This document shows, piece by piece, positions 10,089 through 19,645 of a stretch of 32,999 nt of DNA (position 1 is the first letter of the stretch; each line of letters starts with the position of its first letter). Position numbers and translations under genes: made by a program. The notes under the pieces are model-generated. The model searched no databases. It was not told where the DNA came from and worked only from the letters and a program-made list of their open reading frames with translations. Origin of the DNA: Pinguiococcus pyrenoidosus. Taxonomy: Eukaryota; Sar; Pinguiophyceae; Pinguiochrysidales; Pinguiochrysidaceae. The stretch covers positions 1 through 32,999 of the forward strand of contig JAAMXY010001422.1 of the NCBI GenBank assembly GCA_019677205.1. The letters are read 5' to 3'.

Positions 10089-10534
10089 CTTTCCACGCTG
10101 CGCGCCTGACGTTGTGGCGACGCAGAGCGCTTCGTGCGTGAGCGAGCAGCCGTTGACTTGGCGTTTTCTCGAAACGGCTGGAGTCAACGGATAGGCACGC
10201 GATCGGATTGGCCGCAGCTCGTGACTTGGCAGGCTTTCATCCAATCGGGTGCGATGGGGTCCGCCCTGTCACAAACGAATCACACTGGCACTCCGTGCGA
10301 TGAAAAGAACAAACAAGCCGTGGCGGCAGCGGCGGAAGACATGTGCGCATCTCGGATCTGTGCGTATGTGGACCAACAACAGTCCACGTGAGAGGGGAAT
10401 GCGGCAAACTAGGCGGAGGCTAGCCTGCTGAAGCTTTGGAGGTTGTTTCGTCGTTCCATCGCGGCCCCGCAATTCCTTGGGCAGAGCAAAGCGGCAACCC
10501 GTCCCGCAGCTCCTCGCGATTCTGCCTCTTGGCT
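10089..10534. promoter_or_regulatory. Intergenic region with paired CCAAT boxes
   Basis: This 446-nt stretch lies upstream of the unknown gene and downstream of the PPR gene, both on minus. ATTGG at 10207-10211 and CCAAT at 10241-10245 lie about 120-155 nt before the start codon at 10088, a usual promoter distance. No gene is visible. Confidence 0.5.
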
Positions 10535-13007
10535 TCAGCTGGCGCTCTGCATCATTTGGCTCTCTTCTCGGTCCTCTTTCGCACAGTTTGGAGGGAGGAA
10601 CTGCTCGAGATAAGCATGCATTTCCCTCCATTCAATGCTCCAGATGTCATTCTTGCCCGTCTTGGACAGTCTGATCGGTCGCCTCTGGCCAGCAGAAGGC
10701 CTCGGCTCGGGATCCGACAGGAAGTCCGCCACAACCTTCAGCCGATTCGATGCCTTGCTCTCGTGCATCCGCCCGCTTGGCCCGCTGCTCAGGCGTGAAG
10801 GACGCCCGACCCAGATGAGAAGGTTCTTCCCTTTCAAGGTTCTCAGCAGCACGCTTTCCGCCGTGCCTTCTCCCTTGCTTCCCAGCCAAGTCTCTTCCAG
10901 CGTGCTGCATCGGTCCGCAATCCTCTCTGGCTCGAGAGAGGGCAGCCCGGCCTCGGAGCGCATCTGCCTCACCAGGATCGCCAATATCAAATACAAGGGG
11001 ATGTGCGCTGCGTCCGGTGGATACTGATGGAGATCGACGCAAGGCCCTTCCTTCCGCCTGCGACTTCCTTTGCGGCTTCGGCTCTTGACAAAGGGAGGGA
11101 ATAACCCGTTCGTGGCTGCCCAAATCAAGCCCGCATCCAAAGCCGCTGGACGGTCATCCCTTCGGAATCCGAGGGATCCCACTTCTTGGCGTCGTATCTC
11201 CGTGATGTCCTCCTCTCTCGTTGGGCCCCACGACCGTCCCTCCCCCTGGATCCGGCAATTTCGGTCAAGTTTTGCCAGCAGGGAAAGGACCTCAACCATC
11301 ATGTATCGAGGATTCTCGTCCGGAAACCGGTCCACGAGCTCGTGAAGCTTGCTCCAAGCGCGCCAAGCCGCCGCCTCCAGGCGCTGGTCGTCAGCATCGG
11401 GGGCATGCAATGCTTCTTCCCCAGTTTTCGCCACCATGGCCCCCAGGATCAGCTCCTTGCTACGGAAGATCCCTTGGCATCTCACGTAATACTCAAAGAT
11501 GCTCTGCGCGTGGCTGAAGTCGGGGGCAGCTTGAACAATGATTGCGGCTGTGATATGACTGGGATAGATCTGCGCCTCCGCCATACACCCTAAGACGGCT
11601 TCCACGGCTGCCCAGGGGCTCCTTGGATGCTCCACTTCCATCTTCAAAGCTTCTATCGCGACGCCGCGGCAGGGTCTAAGCCGATTCACACGCGTCCGCT
11701 TGCGCTCCGTCAGCGCTGTACTATCGCCCTCGCGGCTGTTATCTGCCTCGTCATCCTGGGACTCCATCAAATGTGACAGAGACGTCGTGGATAGCTCATG
11801 ATCGACTCGCTGTCGGACGCGCTCTAGGTCTTGGATGGCGGCGTCCCCAAGGAGGCGAAGCGCTAGGCTCAACGGACCGATGAAATTGGTTCCCTGGTGG
11901 CCCCTCGGCGCCTCCACCGGCCCTTCTTCATCCGTCTCTGTATCAGCAGCGCTCTCATCTAATTTGTCGCTATGCTCCAGGAACCTGACCTGAGCTCTCT
12001 GACGATTTGCCTGCGGTTCGTTGTCTTGCACCAAGAAGGTGCCTCCCGACTTGCGATGCATGAGCTCCACAAGTCTCAGCGCCCTCGTCCAGTCACCGTT
12101 GAGGCGACAGATATTCACCACAGCTGCTATCATCTTCGCCGTGGGCCCCAGGCACAGCTCCTCGGCATCCTGCAAGATCTTCTCAGCTTCCTCGCCGTCT
12201 ATGAGCTCGGTCGCGCTGCGCAGCGCGTGATAAAAGCAGTGCGGCCTCAGATCGAAGTTCGGATCCAGCGACTTCTTCTTGGGCGCTTTGGACGCTCTGA
12301 GGAACTCCATTTCATGTCCGCGACCAAGGCCGGACACCTCCGCGAAGCCCTGTCCATCAACAAACGCCCGAAAAAGCCGGAGCGCCTCTTCGTGCCGCCA
12401 GAGCCGCTGCAGCGCTGTCATCGCCAACGCGAGCGAGTTCGAGTCGGGCTGGACCTTGAAACGAAGCACAAGGTCCCGCAAGGTGCCGAGAATCCGTTCG
12501 TACTTCTTCTCCTCGGAGAGCATGTAGAGAACCTGGTTCATCTGCAGCGTTCTCACGGGCTTCTTGCGCTCTAGCAGCAGCTGGAGGACTCGGGTGGCCA
12601 TGTCCAGGTCTCGGTGACGTCGGGCGGCGGTCAGCAGCCCGTAGCCCAATTTCACGGATCGCGGATCCTTTTCCCATTCTCCACTGCTCCAGGACTTTTC
12701 AATCTGCAGCACTGTCGCCTGGGATGTGTCAAAAACAAAAAGGGGCCAAGACTGAGTGCACGTGCCTTGCCAATCGAGTGTTTCTCTGCTGTCGACCAAC
12801 TTGTCGCCGCCGCAAATTACTGCTGCAACGCTCCGCTTCGTAGGTCTACGCTCTTGGAGAAAAGGAAGAGGCCCACGGTACCTTGGGCGTGTCGCTGCTG
12901 TGCAGCTGCTGGACTAAATCGCTAGCCGTGCCGAAAAATCGCGATACACGGCGAGAATGTAGAGGCCTGCGCCATCCTGCGCGCCACAGACCTCCCAGCA
13001 TGGCCAT
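10535..13007 (-). CDS. Pentatricopeptide-repeat-like protein, mitochondrial-type leader
   Basis: Two exons, 12882-13007 and 10535-12718, encode 769 residues; the 163-nt intron is GT..AG in phase 0. Exon 1 encodes a textbook mitochondrial presequence, MAMLGGLWRAGWRRPLHSRR followed by VSRFFGTASD: basic, amphipathic and without acidic residues. From about residue 45 come helix-turn-helix units of the PPR type, such as KLGYGLLTAARRHRDLDMAT, NQVLYMLSEEKKYERILGTL, SLALAMTALQRLWRHEEALR and CFYHALRSATELIDGEEAEK. PPR proteins bind organellar RNA and act in processing, editing or translation; the target here cannot be inferred. The C-terminal 300 residues are not recognisable. They could hold further degenerate repeats; I see no clear Smr or DYW signature. 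It is divergent from the Tat-SF1 gene. Confidence 0.75.
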
Positions 13008-13336
13008 CAGATGGGCCGAGACGTCACCGGAAGAGAGCGCAAGGGACTCATGGGGCGCAAAACGCCATCTCGTGGCCGACTTGGAGCGGCGATCAGGGGA
13101 AAGATCATACTAAGAGGAAGTAAAATGAGGGAAAAGGGAAGAAATAACAAATAGAATCACAGTAAAGGGATATTCACAACAACAGTCAACGACTTCTTGG
13201 CGGAAGCTCCATCCGTCACAAAGGCAAGCTTCAAATACGAGCGGGCGCACGAGTCCTGTCTTCCTGCTGTTCTGCTCGCAAAGTGGCGCCACATTCAGGC
13301 CTGATCGGTGGGTTCTTCTGTGAATGCGAGGAGGAG
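13008..13336. promoter_or_regulatory. Divergent promoter region, PPR gene and Tat-SF1 gene
   Basis: A 329-nt stretch lies between two start codons. It includes a purine-rich, AT-leaning tract at about 13108-13165. No CCAAT or TATA element is evident. Confidence 0.4.
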
Positions 13337-15290
13337 ATGGCTGCGCTACCGGAGTGGCGCTACGTCGATGACAAAGGTGAGAAAAAACGGCGAAGACCGT
13401 CGGTGCTGCCTTTCTTTTGCCGTTTGCGTCTCTGAAGCTTTGGTCTGTCACAGGCGAACAGAAGGGGCCCATCAGTGCGTTGGTGATGAAGAGGCTGCTG
13501 CTGAGGAACATGGGTCTCCTGAGCGGCGACACGCTTGTGTGGAAGCCTTCGATGGACTCGTGGCAGCCCCTGAGAGCGGTTCCGGAGTGAGTCTTTCGTG
13601 CATGCCTGCTTCACTTCACAGGCTTTTCGGAAGCAACGCTGACCGAACGTCGCTACTTCAGATGGAGAGAGACGATCAGCTGTATATTTGGGCAATGGTA
13701 CTACGGGCAGACCGCCGATTCCGCCGATGGAGAAGCACAAGTGAGTGTAGGACCACTCGGCACCAACATCCGGCATCCCGATATGCGTAACTTGTTGTCA
13801 TGCTGTCAGTCCACCAAAGGGCCTGTACCCTTTCAGAAGCTGGGAGAACTCATGAGAGAAGGCGATGTGACGGCCTCGACGTATGTATGGAGCCCCAGTG
13901 TAACAGAGGTGGGCAAGGCGGGGCGGGGCTCCCATCAAACCATGTTCTTCTCCTGCCACCGGCTGATGTCTCTCTCTACATCTCTCTCGCTGGTGGCAGG
14001 AATGGAAAGCTGCCGCCGACGTTGAGACCCTCCGCGATCTTCTCGAAGACGTCCGCTCCACGAGTCTACCATCAGACATCCCAAATGGCGATGCGAGCGA
14101 GGTGGATACTCGGGCGACTCGGGCGAGTGCGCTTTCGCCGCTACGACTGATGTTGTTGGCTCCGCAGGCTGCCGGCGCGAAGAGAAGGAAGAGGCCCAAG
14201 AAAGGGGATGCGACGGCGGAGGGAGAGACCCCGGGAGAAGCACCATCAGAGGTGGAGGGTCTTCAGCAACTCCTGGAGCTGGCAGCCCAGAGCGAACCTC
14301 CGGAAGAAGGAGAACAGCAGCCCGCACCCCCAGCTGAGAAAGCCGCCAACAGCGGTGACAGCACAAACAGTAGGAAACGAAAGCGCAAGAGAGCAACGTG
14401 GGCCAAAACGTCGACTTGGGTGTATGTGCAAGGGCTTCCAGCAGATGTCACGGTCGAGGAATTGCGGACGCACTTCGGCAAGTGCGGAGTGATCGCCTTG
14501 GACCCCAGGACCGGTGGGCCGAAGATCAAGGTCTACAAGGACGAGCACGGCGAGGTCAAGGGCGACGCAGCGGTGTGCTACGCATCGGGAGAGTCCGTGA
14601 CTCTCGCCGTGGAGGTTCTGGATGGCGGTTCCATCCGCTACGGTATGCCGATCAAGGTCTCGGTGGCGACCTTCGAGAAGAAGGACAATTTTGAGGACAG
14701 GAAGCCCAAGTTGAGCTCTGCCCAGCTCAAGATCGCCAAGGCTGCGGCCAAGCAGAAGCTGGCGTGGAATGAGATCGACGACACCGGATTGGCAATGAAG
14801 GCCCTGCGAATCGTCGTCATCAGCAACCTCTTCGACCCGGTGGAGTTCCAGCAGAACGAGCAAGCTGGCAAGGAGATTGAGCAAGCTCTGGTCGCGAAAT
14901 GCGATGAGATGGGGCCCATAGACAAGATGACGCTCTTTCGGAAGAACCCAAAGGGTGTCGTGGTGGTGAAATTCGTTACCGCATATGCGGCGGAAGAGTG
15001 CATCCGCCTTCTGGACAACCAGACCTTCCGCGGCCGCAACGTGCGCGTGCAGTACTGGGATGGCGTGACAGACTACACCGTCGTTGACACCGTAAGGCTC
15101 TCAGTCCCGTTGCCATGACGATTGCCAAGCTCTTGGGGGCCAACGGACTAACCTGCATCTGCCATCCTAGGCCCAGGAAGAGAAACGCGACGAGGACTTC
15201 GGAGCGTGGTTGAACGAGCAAGCTCTGCCGGAGGATCTCGTGCCCAAGACGGAGGGAGGAGAAGCGCGAGGCACGAGCGACGCAGCATAG
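13337..15290 (+). CDS. HTATSF1: Tat-SF1/Cus2-like splicing factor with two GYF_2 domains
   Basis: Seven exons are deduced: 13337-13376, 13454-13586, 13662-13740, 13810-13908, 14000-14101, 14168-15091 and 15171-15290, for 498 residues. Two GYF_2 modules come first: WRYVDDKGEQKGPISALVMK ending in LVWKPSMDSWQPL (residues 7-50), and WYYGQTADSADGEAQ continuing to KGPVPFQKLGELM and STYVWSPS (about 60-120). After a basic, Pro-rich linker comes RRM1 (about 234-320, from TWVYVQGLPADVTVEELRTH). A second RRM of the U2AF-homology type follows (about 365-450, LRIVVISNLFDP to VQYWDG). Tat-SF1 and yeast Cus2 bind the U2 snRNP protein SF3B1 through this second domain and act in prespliceosome assembly in the nucleus. 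In its RXF loop the Arg appears to be Gln (NQTFRGR). The 66-nt intron 14102-14167 has no stop; retained, it would add 22 residues. Confidence 0.88.
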
Positions 15291-15585
15291 GCTTGCGCAT
15301 GGCGCCCGTTTGTGAAGTTCTTGTCGGACAGCAGGCTTTTGGCAGGGATCCTTGAGTTGGCAGCACCATCTGCGATTGAGCTTCCCGAGACCTTCCCGAG
15401 ACCTTCCCCGCCAAGCAAGAGGGAGGCAAGGACTGCAAAGCAAAGAAGCCAAGTTATCCGCTCAAGGCACTACCTCTGCACTCGATCACAAGTCACATCC
15501 TACGAATCTCCCCTTCGGCGGCTCTGCGCCGCAGGAGGTCTCCTGCGGGGAATCCTCGCAGGCGCAACTCGTGAAGCACGCGCAT
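15291..15585. other. Convergent intergenic region
   Basis: About 295 nt lie between the stop codons of the Tat-SF1 gene (plus) and the uL13 gene (minus). A short tandem repeat, GAGACCTTCCC, occurs twice near 15387-15408. Nothing else is visible. Confidence 0.4.
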
Positions 15586-16382
15586 CTAGTAGTCCCCGCC
15601 TGCCGCAGCTTCGCCTCCCGCCTCTGCCTCCGCAGGCGCCGCCTCTTCAGCAGCGGCGATAGCAGGAGCAGCGGCAGCGGCATCCGCCTTGCTGAGGCCC
15701 TCGATCTCACCAAAGCCCGCCTCCTCCAGGACTTCGTTCACTTCCGAGAGGTCCACCGCCTTGACGGCCGCACGCCTTTGTGCCTTGGCGGCCTTCTTCT
15801 TCTCGTGGAACGCCTGGGCCTCGAGCTTGCGCTTGTTCTCCAGGCGCTCAATGAGCTCCTTGTGCTTCCATCCGACCTCGTGCGCGAGGGTCTTGAGCAC
15901 CGTGAACTTGCGCTGCGGTGCCAGGCGGAGCACTCGCAGCGCTTCCGGCACCACCACGCGCTCCTTCTTGTCCCACGGAGCGGGGATGCCCTCGAAGCAG
16001 CTGAGGCGGCTGAGCGCGGCCTGGCCGCGCGCCAGCTTGTGCGGGAGCATTCCCCGCACCACCCGGTAGAACATCCGCGCCGGCGAGCGGAAGTGGTACG
16101 GCCCCTTCTTGGGGTTCGTCAGGTGGCGCTTCCGGCGGTAGTGGGTCCACTTGACCTTATTCCGGAGCAGGCTGCCCGTGACGCAGATCTCCTCACAGCG
16201 CACCAGGACCACCTGCAGGCGGGGATCATGGCAAGTTGAGACGACCGCGGGAGCTCTGCAGGAAAGTCCCTCGCACCGCAGCCTACCTTCTGGCCACAGA
16301 GCAGCTCCTTCGCCACGATTGATGCCAGGCGGCCCAGCAGGTGCCCGCGGGCATCTATGACGATCGGAGTGGCCTGGAACAT
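15586..16382 (-). CDS. RPL13A: Cytosolic 60S ribosomal protein uL13 (L13a)
   Basis: Two exons, 16287-16382 and 15586-16212, encode 240 residues; the 74-nt intron follows GQK in phase 0. The sequence is unmistakable: IVIDARGHLLGRLASIVAKE at the N-terminus, then VVLVRCEEICVTGSLLRNKV, RKRHLTNPKKGPYHFRSPAR, VVRGMLPHKLARGQAAL and LKTLAHEVGWKH. It is a structural protein of the large cytosolic subunit. It is about 35-40 residues longer than animal or yeast homologues because of a C-terminal tail: an acidic segment (LSEVNEVLEEAGFGEIEG) and then an Ala/Glu-rich run ending GGDY. The minus-strand leader contains a pyrimidine tract (16421-16434) that might act like a 5' TOP element. This is the most secure call in the window. 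Confidence 0.97.
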
Positions 16383-17376
16383 GCTTTCGTTGCCCGGCGG
16401 CTCTCTTGAAGCCGCGCCGACGAAGAAAGAAAAGGCGGCGGGACTTCCAGATCAAGAAAAGCAACATTTTACTTACCTTTCAAAATGAAGTTTTTGAGAT
16501 ATTCAATTTTGAAATATGGTGAAGTCATATGGATGGAAAAAGAAGCAAGCTACTGGAGACGGGGGCTTTCGTCTCTGTGTGTCGGTCTTCGTCTTATCTT
16601 CGCGCGCTGGAGGAACCTGCTATCGAAGCTGAGCTTTTATCAGGAGCTCAGAACTGAGACGAAGTTCCCGTTTCGGATGAATCTCATTAAATAGCCCCTT
16701 TTCACGGCCTTCCATTGGTCAAGAAAAAATATACGTGTAGATTTCCTTGATAGCTGCAAGAGCTTTAATTAAGGAATTACATTTAGACCAATAATATATC
16801 CAAGAATCAATTGAGGTATTTCTTCATTGGTACGCTTAAGAGCACCTACACCAATCGCTGGTCCCGAATCTCCCATGTGCAAGGAAGTTTCATACGAAAG
16901 AAGTATTTTGACATGAACTTCGATAATGTTCAATTTAGTTCTCTTTCAGCCAATGATGAGCCACGTTGGCTGTTTACTCTGAACGTGATTAGTTCAGGTT
17001 CAGCATTCATGCAGAGGAGATCCTACTTTTTGCCCGCCATGGCTCCTTTTCACACGACGCCGACGCTCTCAAACCGACAAAGACAGCCGGAGTACCTTCA
17101 CACTGCCCCAGTCCTACCGCCTCACGCCTTCCACCCGGACGCGCTGGAGCAAAAGGGACGGGATAGTGAGGAGAAGTGGCTCCCCAGAGGCGGATAGGCT
17201 GCAAGGAAGCCTGGGCTGGAACCTCGCCCCTTCTTCATCGCTGCGCTTCTTGCAAGCGTGTCAAGCGAGCGCTTCTTGGCCCTTCGCACTGGGAGGGTCC
17301 CGACACCGATCTCCACCACTCTATAGCCAGACGCAGAGCAACCAAGCAAGCCAGCGGGCGTTTGGGCAGCAACGCA
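16383..17376. promoter_or_regulatory. AT-rich divergent region between uL13 and prolyl hydroxylase genes
   Basis: Nearly 1 kb lies between the two start codons. From about 16465 to 17030 the base composition drops visibly to AT-rich, in contrast to the GC-rich neighbours, with stretches such as TTTAATTAAGGAATTACATT. Small open frames (16485-16694, 16811-17197) have no recognisable domain. A dense CCAAT cluster (16714-16954) suggests a bidirectional promoter; a fragment of organelle or nucleomorph origin is an alternative explanation of the composition. Confidence 0.45.
16714..16954. promoter_or_regulatory. CCAAT-box cluster in the uL13/P4H divergent region
   Basis: Five CCAAT boxes in both orientations: ATTGG at 16714-16718 and 16826-16830, and CCAAT at 16788-16792, 16851-16855 and 16950-16954. 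Number and spacing resemble the cluster before the MYB gene. NF-Y binding is inferred from the motif only. Confidence 0.5.
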
Positions 17377-19455
17377 ATGACTGCGCAGCGGGCAGTATCC
17401 GGCCTGCTCTTCTTCGCAGCGCTGCAGAGCTTCGTCCATGAGGTACGTCCAAGCTTCTCTTCCTACCTGCGGCTTGGATGTTGGGTGGAAAGCGCAAAGA
17501 GGTCTGGGAGATCCAATCTGAAATTGTGTTCAGGGAAAGGAGTCCATGGAAAGATTGGCTGAAGGCCTGCGCTTCTCTACTTCCAAAAGGTCGGCTCCGC
17601 GAGGCCTTCGGCGGCCGTCGAAGTCCAGCTGAACTTGGTGAATGACATGGATGAGCCGATCAACTGCTTCTGGAAGAACTCCGCCGGCGACTCGCACCTG
17701 CTCCTGAGCCTCGAGCGGGGGACGTCGACGGCTCTCAACACCTACATGGGACATGTGTTTGAGTTCCGCGTCGCTTTCGGAGGCGCCTCTCAGAGCATGC
17801 AAGGAAAGCTTCTGGGGACCTTCACCGTTCAGTCAGACGCGGATGTTTTGGTGTCCCGCATCGCGGCAGGATCGGACGAGCAGGTCGGAAAACAGAAACC
17901 GCAAGCGACGGAGGAGGGGGGCGCCGCAGCAGGCGTCCCAGATCCAAGCTCTGAGGATGGAATCCCGACCTGGCAGGCCGTCGTCGCCTCAGCAGACACG
18001 GATCCCAATGCCAACCAGGAAGCCATCCGAATCTCGCAGGAGGTGCTCAAGGTCGCGCAGCCCGGGGTACCGAGGCGTCCGCTCAGCTCCAAGGCGCAGG
18101 GGGTGAAGTTTCGCTCGTTGCTCGACTACGAAGTGCGCATCTACTGGGACAGCGGCAAGGGCTTGGGCACCCCGCAGGGCATGCTGTACCCGGAAGAGGA
18201 CAGCACCACCAACAGCTACATCGGACACACCTTCGTCTTCCGCATGCCGAGCACCGAGGAGGAAGTTGCTCGTATCACCGTGAGGAAGGGACAAGTTCTC
18301 TACTTGATCCAGGTAAGACGAGGAGGACAAGGTGCGCCAAGCTCGCTTCCGAGCATGCTGACGCCAGTGGTGGTCTGTTGCAGGATGGATCCGAGGTCAA
18401 GGACAAGAAGAAGCTGCGCGAGACCATGGAGCAACTTTCGTTCATGAAGGCCTACGAGGAGAAGGCAGGCCGTCCATGGGTGGCGTCCTATCCCAAGGAG
18501 CCGCTGTCGATGTACATGCTCCCCGCCGAGCAGATCGGCGAGAACAAGACAGTCGTCAGCAGGCATGGTCTCTTCCACTGCGTCCCGGAAAGCAAGACGC
18601 TGCCCTGGGACCCCGCCATTCACTCCGACTGCTCTCCGGAAGAAGACCTGGAGCTCACCCTCACCACGCTTAGCACGGAGCCGCGGGTGTTTCTGGTGAG
18701 CGAGGCAGTCGTGGATGCATCGATGCCGCATTGTCACAGCGACCATGAATCACCACGGCGACCAGGCTAACCTTCTCTTCTCCCCAACATGCCATAGATT
18801 GAAGGATTCTTCAGCGCGGAGGAAGCTGCACACATTAGGTCGATCGCCGAGCCTCGTTTGTCCCGGTCGTCAGTAGGGAACAGCAAGAAAGCACGGGGCG
18901 GGTATGTGGCCTCGACGCGCACCAGCAGAACGGCCTGGGTAGGCCGGACCGACTCGCCGGTGATCGATCGCTTGCACCGTCGCGCGGCCGACGTGCTGGG
19001 CATTCCGCAGGAGCGCATATGGTCCAACGGCACGGGCATCGCTGAGCAGCTGCAGGTAGGGCAGATGCGTCCGTGGCAGGGCCTCCCTGGCATCGTGGCG
19101 TCATGACCTTCCTGGACCATAGGTGGTTCACTACACCAACATGCAGGAGTACTCCCCGCACCATGACTGGGATGGCACCAACCCGGTCACTCGCCTGATC
19201 ACCCTCCTGCTGTACCTCAACGACCAAGAAAACGAGAGCGCCGGTGGAGAGACCGAGTTCCCAAAGGCGTGGAACCCGACCGGAAGAGACGGAGTCAAGG
19301 TAGCACCCAAAGTGGGCCGAGCTGTTGTATTCTACAGCCAGCTTCCGGACGGCAACTGCGACGACTACAGCCTTCACGCCGCCTTGCCCGTAAAGCAGGG
19401 CGAGAAATGGCTGGCAAACTTTTGGCTGCACAACGATGCCCGCAAGCGCGCATAA
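17377..19455 (+). CDS. Secretory prolyl 4-hydroxylase with two VHL-beta-like repeats
   Basis: Five exons are deduced: 17377-17442, 17590-18312, 18384-18695, 18798-19055 and 19123-19455, for 563 residues, all introns in phase 0. Exon 1 encodes a signal peptide (MTAQRAVSGLLFFAALQSFV). Residues 35-83 and 194-241 are two repeats resembling the VHL beta domain: a Trp (W50, W208) followed 23 residues later by TYMGHVFEFR or SYIGHTFVFR. The C-terminal part (about 360-563) is a 2-oxoglutarate/Fe(II) prolyl 4-hydroxylase. It opens IEGFFSAEEAAHI, has the iron ligands H466-x-D468 in EYSPHHDWDG, the distal ligand H538 in SLHAALPV and the oxoglutarate-binding K548 in GEKW. It should hydroxylate prolines in secreted or cell-wall proteins in the ER. 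No KDEL-type tail is present. The acceptor at 17589 is chosen because a TGA blocks the frame upstream. Confidence 0.88.
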
Positions 19456-19517
19456 GATGGCTTGACCTGACCCTCTTTGCAGAAGTCATGCTAGACAGAG
19501 GACGAGACGAGGCCGTA

Positions 19518-19602
19518 GAGCAGCATCTGAAAGAGCAGCACCTGGAGAGCAGCATCTGAAGAGCAGCATCCGAAGAGCAGCATCCGAAGAGCAGCATCTG
19601 AA
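19518..19602. repeat. 14-nt minisatellite between convergent genes
   Basis: About six tandem units of GAGCAGCATCYGAA, two of them of variant length or sequence, lie between the stop of the prolyl hydroxylase gene (19455) and the stop of the J-domain gene (19646). The period is not a multiple of three, consistent with a noncoding location. Confidence 0.85.
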
Positions 19603-19645
19603 GAACATGTCGATTGCTGTGTCCTGGCACGAGAAGGACTTCGCA

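Noticed and set aside
10246-10391. N-terminal extension of the unknown minus-strand gene beyond 10088
   Set aside because: The upstream frame has no ATG and overlaps the CCAAT-containing promoter stretch.
13587-13620. Short intron ending at TTCACAG (13620) in the Tat-SF1 gene
   Set aside because: It would be 34 nt and place the following exon out of the WYY-containing GYF frame. The acceptor at 13661 gives the correct frame.
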